Made by a program: the position numbers and the translations under genes | Notes under the pieces: model-generated | Seen by the model: only the letters and a program-made list of their open reading frames with translations | The model's database searches: none | Told to the model about the DNA's origin: nothing | Assembly: GCA_945861465.1 (NCBI GenBank) | Contig: CAMAVB010000003.1 | Span: forward strand, 1 to 64,000 | DNA length: 64,000 nucleotides | Source: Candidatus Kuenenia stuttgartensis | GTDB taxonomy: Bacteria > Planctomycetota > Planctomycetia > Planctomycetales > Planctomycetaceae | Direction of reading: 5' to 3' | Shown: positions 60,989 to 64,000 of the stretch, piece by piece | Position numbering within the stretch: position 1 is the first letter of the stretch | Layout of the letters: each line of letters opens with the position of its first letter

Positions 60989-62667
60989 TGGGACGTTTGC
61001 TGTCTTTTACGAGTATCGTCTTTCTCACGGCAGGCGTTCTGTTTCCGGACGAGCCACAGCAGGAGGCGTCGGCCTCAGATTCTGCCGCAGCCACCCGCGA
61101 CATCATTTATTTCCACCGTGAACACCCGATCTTCATTCGCGTGCGAATCGAGATCGACCAGACTCCCTTTGAACTTCCATGGATTGCGTACGTTCAAGCG
61201 TTGTTCGGTGAACTCGACCTGGACAGAGACGGCAGTCTGGGGCCGGAAGAGCTCTCCGTGACGGCAAACGTTGGCAGCGACGAACCTTCACCCGAAGCTG
61301 TGCGGCTGGCGCGGGACCCCGATCTCTGGTCTGCAGACAGAAGTCCGTTTGACCAGGCGATCACAATGGACGAGCTGACGGCGTTTCTTGTCTCCGCTGG
61401 TCGCGGGCCGTTTCATACTGTGGACGCGGCATCCGCACCCGTCAGTAATGATTCAGTCGGCATGACCCTGTTCGGGCTGCTGGATCTAAACTCAGATCGC
61501 ATCCTTTCCAGAGAAGAGCTGGAGTCGGCGCTAACGACGCTGCGTCGCAGAGATCTTGATGACGACGGGACGTTTGGTCCGCTGGAATTGGGAGCCTCAG
61601 GAAATTCGTATGTCGCGCCGCTTGCTGGCACACCGGGCGAAACTCCTCGACCTTTCGCCGCGTTGACTCCTGGCTCAGCACCGATTGCGATCCTGCGAGA
61701 ACTCGAACGCCGTTACGCAAAAATACCGTCGGCAACATCCGCAGGTCGCAGCACTTTGAGCCGCGCCCTTGGGAGCGAGGAACTGGGACTGGAATCCGAA
61801 GTATTCGATCGATACGATTTCGACTCGGACGGTCGTCTGGATCTCGATGAGTTACGAGAATTGGTTCGACGTCCGCCGCCCACTATGGAACTGGTCGTGC
61901 GACTTGGCATCCGGGCAGAAGGTGCTCCTGTCGTGGAAATGATCAGCTCCGCGAAAGGGCAGAACATCGCCGTGCGACGCTCAGCAGATGGACTGGCGAG
62001 CATCGTCATCAACGATGTGCAGATCGAAATCGCCCCGGCCACGAGCGGGCCGGACGTCGCGAAGCAATACCTGCTCGGGCAGTTTGCGGCAGCCGATCTC
62101 GATAAGAACAACTATCTTGACGACAAAGAAGCTGGTCGCAGCGGCACATTCAGGGAATCGTTCGCTGAATTTGATAAGGACGCTGACGGTAAACTGTTTG
62201 AAAACGAGATGACGGTCGTTGTGGATGGCCGCATGAAGGCTGCTCGCAGCCGCACGCGGATGGACATCAACAGCCGTGGTCGCAATCTGTTCGGAATTCT
62301 CGATCTGGATCGGAATCGCAGTCTCAGCCGCCGAGAACTCGCTCAGGCGGTCAAACGAATCGCACTTTGGGATACCGACAGTGATCGTGCCATTTCGGAA
62401 GCTGAGATCCCGCAACTTTATCAGATCTCATTCGGACCGGGGCAGCCTGAGTTTCAAGGCGTCCAGATACCCGGCCAGGTCCAACGTTCAATCGGGGATA
62501 CGACATCTCCGCTTTCAGCCGCGCCCGTTTGGTTCGAAAAGTTGGATCGAAACCGTGATAGCGAACTGACACGGCGAGAGTTTCCTGGTACGATTGCAGA
62601 GTTTCAAAAGCTTGATCAGAACTCCGATGGTGTCGTGGATACCGCAGAGGCCACTTTGGTGAAATAG
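60985..62667 (+). CDS. Secreted EF-hand-repeat protein
   Basis: 560 aa with a signal peptide (GRLLSFTSIVFLTAGVLFPD). Roughly ten EF-hand-like loops of the DxDxDG type are spread over its length, such as LDLDRDGSLGPEEL (about 77-90), RRDLDDDGTFGPLEL (about 189-203), YDFDSDGRLDLDEL (about 276-289), FDKDADGKLFENEM (about 394-407) and LDQNSDGVVDTAEA (about 544-557). Some loops have lost calcium ligands (LDLNSDRILSREEL). A calcium-binding secreted protein; start overlaps the DUF1501 stop. It may act at the cell surface with the neighbouring gene products. Confidence 0.88.
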   Translation: MMGRLLSFTSIVFLTAGVLFPDEPQQEASASDSAAATRDIIYFHREHPIFIRVRIEIDQTPFELPWIAYVQALFGELDLDRDGSLGPEELSVTANVGSDEPSPEAVRLARDPDLWSADRSPFDQAITMDELTAFLVSAGRGPFHTVDAASAPVSNDSVGMTLFGLLDLNSDRILSREELESALTTLRRRDLDDDGTFGPLELGASGNSYVAPLAGTPGETPRPFAALTPGSAPIAILRELERRYAKIPSATSAGRSTLSRALGSEELGLESEVFDRYDFDSDGRLDLDELRELVRRPPPTMELVVRLGIRAEGAPVVEMISSAKGQNIAVRRSADGLASIVINDVQIEIAPATSGPDVAKQYLLGQFAAADLDKNNYLDDKEAGRSGTFRESFAEFDKDADGKLFENEMTVVVDGRMKAARSRTRMDINSRGRNLFGILDLDRNRSLSRRELAQAVKRIALWDTDSDRAISEAEIPQLYQISFGPGQPEFQGVQIPGQVQRSIGDTTSPLSAAPVWFEKLDRNRDSELTRREFPGTIAEFQKLDQNSDGVVDTAEATLVK

Positions 62668-62680
62668 GGAGTGCATTATC

Positions 62681-64000
62681 ATGTCATCGCAACGGTCACA
62701 ACTTTTTCTGGGACTGCTTGCCGGAGCTTTCGGCATTGGCCTGACACTCACGCTTGCCGCGACCTCCACGCAGGACGACAAGCCGCGACCGGTGGAGGAG
62801 TTGATTCCAGCCGGTACCGTGCTCTTCGTGGGGCAGGACGGAATGGAGAAGCATAAGGCCGCATGGGAAGATACGGCAGCGTATGAATCCATGTACGAAT
62901 CCGGCATGGTTCGCGTTGTGGAAAAAGTCTTTGAATGGGTTGGGCAGGTGTCCGGATCGCAGCAAAACCCGGAAGTCGAAGAAGCCATGAAGCACCTGGA
63001 AGCTCATGGTTTGACGATTGCCGTTTCGATGCCGGTCGCACAGGGTCCGCCGATTCCACAGGTGACGATTGTCCTGCATAGAGCGGCGAAATACGAACCG
63101 ATGCTCAGCGGTCTGGTGCGCAGCTTCGGTGGCGCTTTTGGTTTACAGTTTGACCAGAAAGAAGTTCAGGACAGAGGCGTCACTCGCGCAATGATTCCCA
63201 ACTCGCCCGGCATCGAAGTCGGCATGTGGGCAGAAGGCGAACACCTTGTCGTTATCGCTGGCCGGGACGCGGTCAGCGCCGGGATATCGGTGGCCCAAGG
63301 CGATGCACCGAATCTAACAACAAACAAGCTGTGGGCGAAATACAATTATGACACGAAAGGATTCGAAACTACTGCAGTAGGCTGGCTCGATTTCAAGTCG
63401 CTGCGGAACACATTCGGCCAGATGCCCATTCCGGAATCTTCCGGCAAGACAATCAATGACGTATTGAAAACCGTCGGGCTGCATAATGTCGATACGATTG
63501 CCGGACAATATGGATACAAGGGCAAAGCACTCTGGTCGGAAACGGCGGTCGATGTCGACGGCCCGCGATCTGGTTTGCTGGCCCTGTCCGATCAGAAGCC
63601 AATGACGCTGTCCGATCTGCCGCCGCTGCCAGTGAACACAAACGGCTTCAACGCAATGCGGGTCGAACCGTCGGTGATGTGGGATACGCTGACTCAGCTT
63701 GTGAGAGATGGAATGGCGTTCGCACCGCCTGAAGCGGCTGATCAGACCGCAGGGGTGCTGGACAATCTGCCGCAGATCGTTGGCTTCGATCCAAAGACGG
63801 ATTTGTTCGCCGCACTTGGCGATATCACCTGCGTGTTCGCCGATCCGGATCAGGGTTTCTTTGGCACAGGTATGGGAGCCATGATCAAGGTCGTGGATGC
63901 AGAGAAGGTCAAGACATCCGTCAACAAACTACTGTTGATGGCAGAACAGGCATCCCGCGGCGAATTCCGGGTCCACCGGTCGCAAAAGCATGGCCGGGAA
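62681..64000 (+). CDS. Secreted protein of unknown function (runs off the window)
   Basis: At least 440 aa from the ATG at 62681; no stop inside the window. The signal peptide (LFLGLLAGAFGIGLTLTLAA) is followed by PRPVEELIPAGTVLFVGQDG. Segments such as HGLTIAVSMPVAQGPPIPQV and GIEVGMWAEGEHLVVIAGRD repeat in a beta-rich pattern, similar in character to DUF3352-like exported proteins. This resemblance is weak. A purine-rich TAGGGA lies 15 nt before the ATG, which is 13 nt after the EF-hand stop, so it belongs to the same operon. No catalytic motif recognised. Confidence 0.75.
   Translation, partial: MSSQRSQLFLGLLAGAFGIGLTLTLAATSTQDDKPRPVEELIPAGTVLFVGQDGMEKHKAAWEDTAAYESMYESGMVRVVEKVFEWVGQVSGSQQNPEVEEAMKHLEAHGLTIAVSMPVAQGPPIPQVTIVLHRAAKYEPMLSGLVRSFGGAFGLQFDQKEVQDRGVTRAMIPNSPGIEVGMWAEGEHLVVIAGRDAVSAGISVAQGDAPNLTTNKLWAKYNYDTKGFETTAVGWLDFKSLRNTFGQMPIPESSGKTINDVLKTVGLHNVDTIAGQYGYKGKALWSETAVDVDGPRSGLLALSDQKPMTLSDLPPLPVNTNGFNAMRVEPSVMWDTLTQLVRDGMAFAPPEAADQTAGVLDNLPQIVGFDPKTDLFAALGDITCVFADPDQGFFGTGMGAMIKVVDAEKVKTSVNKLLLMAEQASRGEFRVHRSQKHGRE

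Noticed and set aside
1..64000. CRISPR array, rRNA or tRNA genes
   Set aside because: No regularly spaced direct repeats, no rRNA-like blocks and no tRNA T-loop/cloverleaf patterns seen by eye; a covariance-model scan would be decisive.

Overview
The window is bacterial chromosome of a planctomycete (Planctomycetota). Diagnostic content includes three DUF1501 proteins, a DUF1549/DUF1553 protein, a two-propeller WD40 protein, an EF-hand-repeat secreted protein, a short NPYAPP membrane protein, a Tat-type Gfo/Idh/MocA oxidoreductase and an ECF-type sigma factor. Base composition is moderately GC-rich, and many short genes are separated by palindromic intergenic elements. I saw no rRNA, tRNA, CRISPR array or complete insertion sequence. 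A species cannot be named from this alone.

Layout. 1-7.8 kb (mostly minus strand): ECF sigma factor, YfaP-like membrane protein, 3-hydroxyisobutyrate-dehydrogenase-type oxidoreductase, Prc/Tsp-type C-terminal protease, an unrecognised secreted protein and a Uma2 nuclease-fold protein. 8-10 kb: a VOC protein and three tiny membrane proteins. 10-13.5 kb: LysR-type regulator, an orphan soluble VirD4/TraG-like ATPase and an OsmC protein. 13.6-18.4 kb: a tight ROK kinase-ppx-ppk1 operon for polyphosphate and sugar phosphorylation. 18.5-20 kb: a DUF1501 protein. 20.3-24.8 kb: a small defence-like island, with an OLD/DUF3696-type ATPase overlapping a PLD-fold putative nuclease, then a DUF433/DUF5615 toxin-antitoxin pair and a Fic remnant. 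25-30 kb: esterase and the three-gene proton-translocating transhydrogenase operon (pntA1-pntA2-pntB). 30-38.5 kb: a degenerate sulfatase-like protein, Gfo/Idh/MocA oxidoreductase, a MacB-like ABC transporter pair, a second DUF1501 protein and a STAS protein. 39-46 kb: a small lipoprotein, a planctomycete-type hypothetical, a transglutaminase and a HlyD-M50 membrane pair. 46-51.4 kb: yidC with a LarA-like gene behind it, a serine-less esterase-fold protein and a PGRP-type amidase. 51.4-55.3 kb is a decayed stretch holding an IS4-type transposase tail, a truncated ORF, a frameshifted glycosyltransferase-like gene, a DUF4058 gene and pdxH. 55.5 kb to the end is one plus-strand series (WD40, DUF1549/1553, DUF1501, EF-hand, secreted protein) with ATGA overlaps at two of its four junctions; the last gene runs off the window.

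Two themes stand out. First, the intergenic DNA carries at least a dozen families of short (50-250 bp) palindromic or terminal-inverted-repeat elements. Several abut or overlap stop codons, and one copy lies inside the 5' coding end of the DUF1549/1553 gene. Second, the ATPase-PLD pair at 20.4-23.5 kb is the best candidate for an uncharacterised two-component (possibly anti-phage) system. The zinc-less ROK kinase in the polyphosphate operon is a second testable functional idea.
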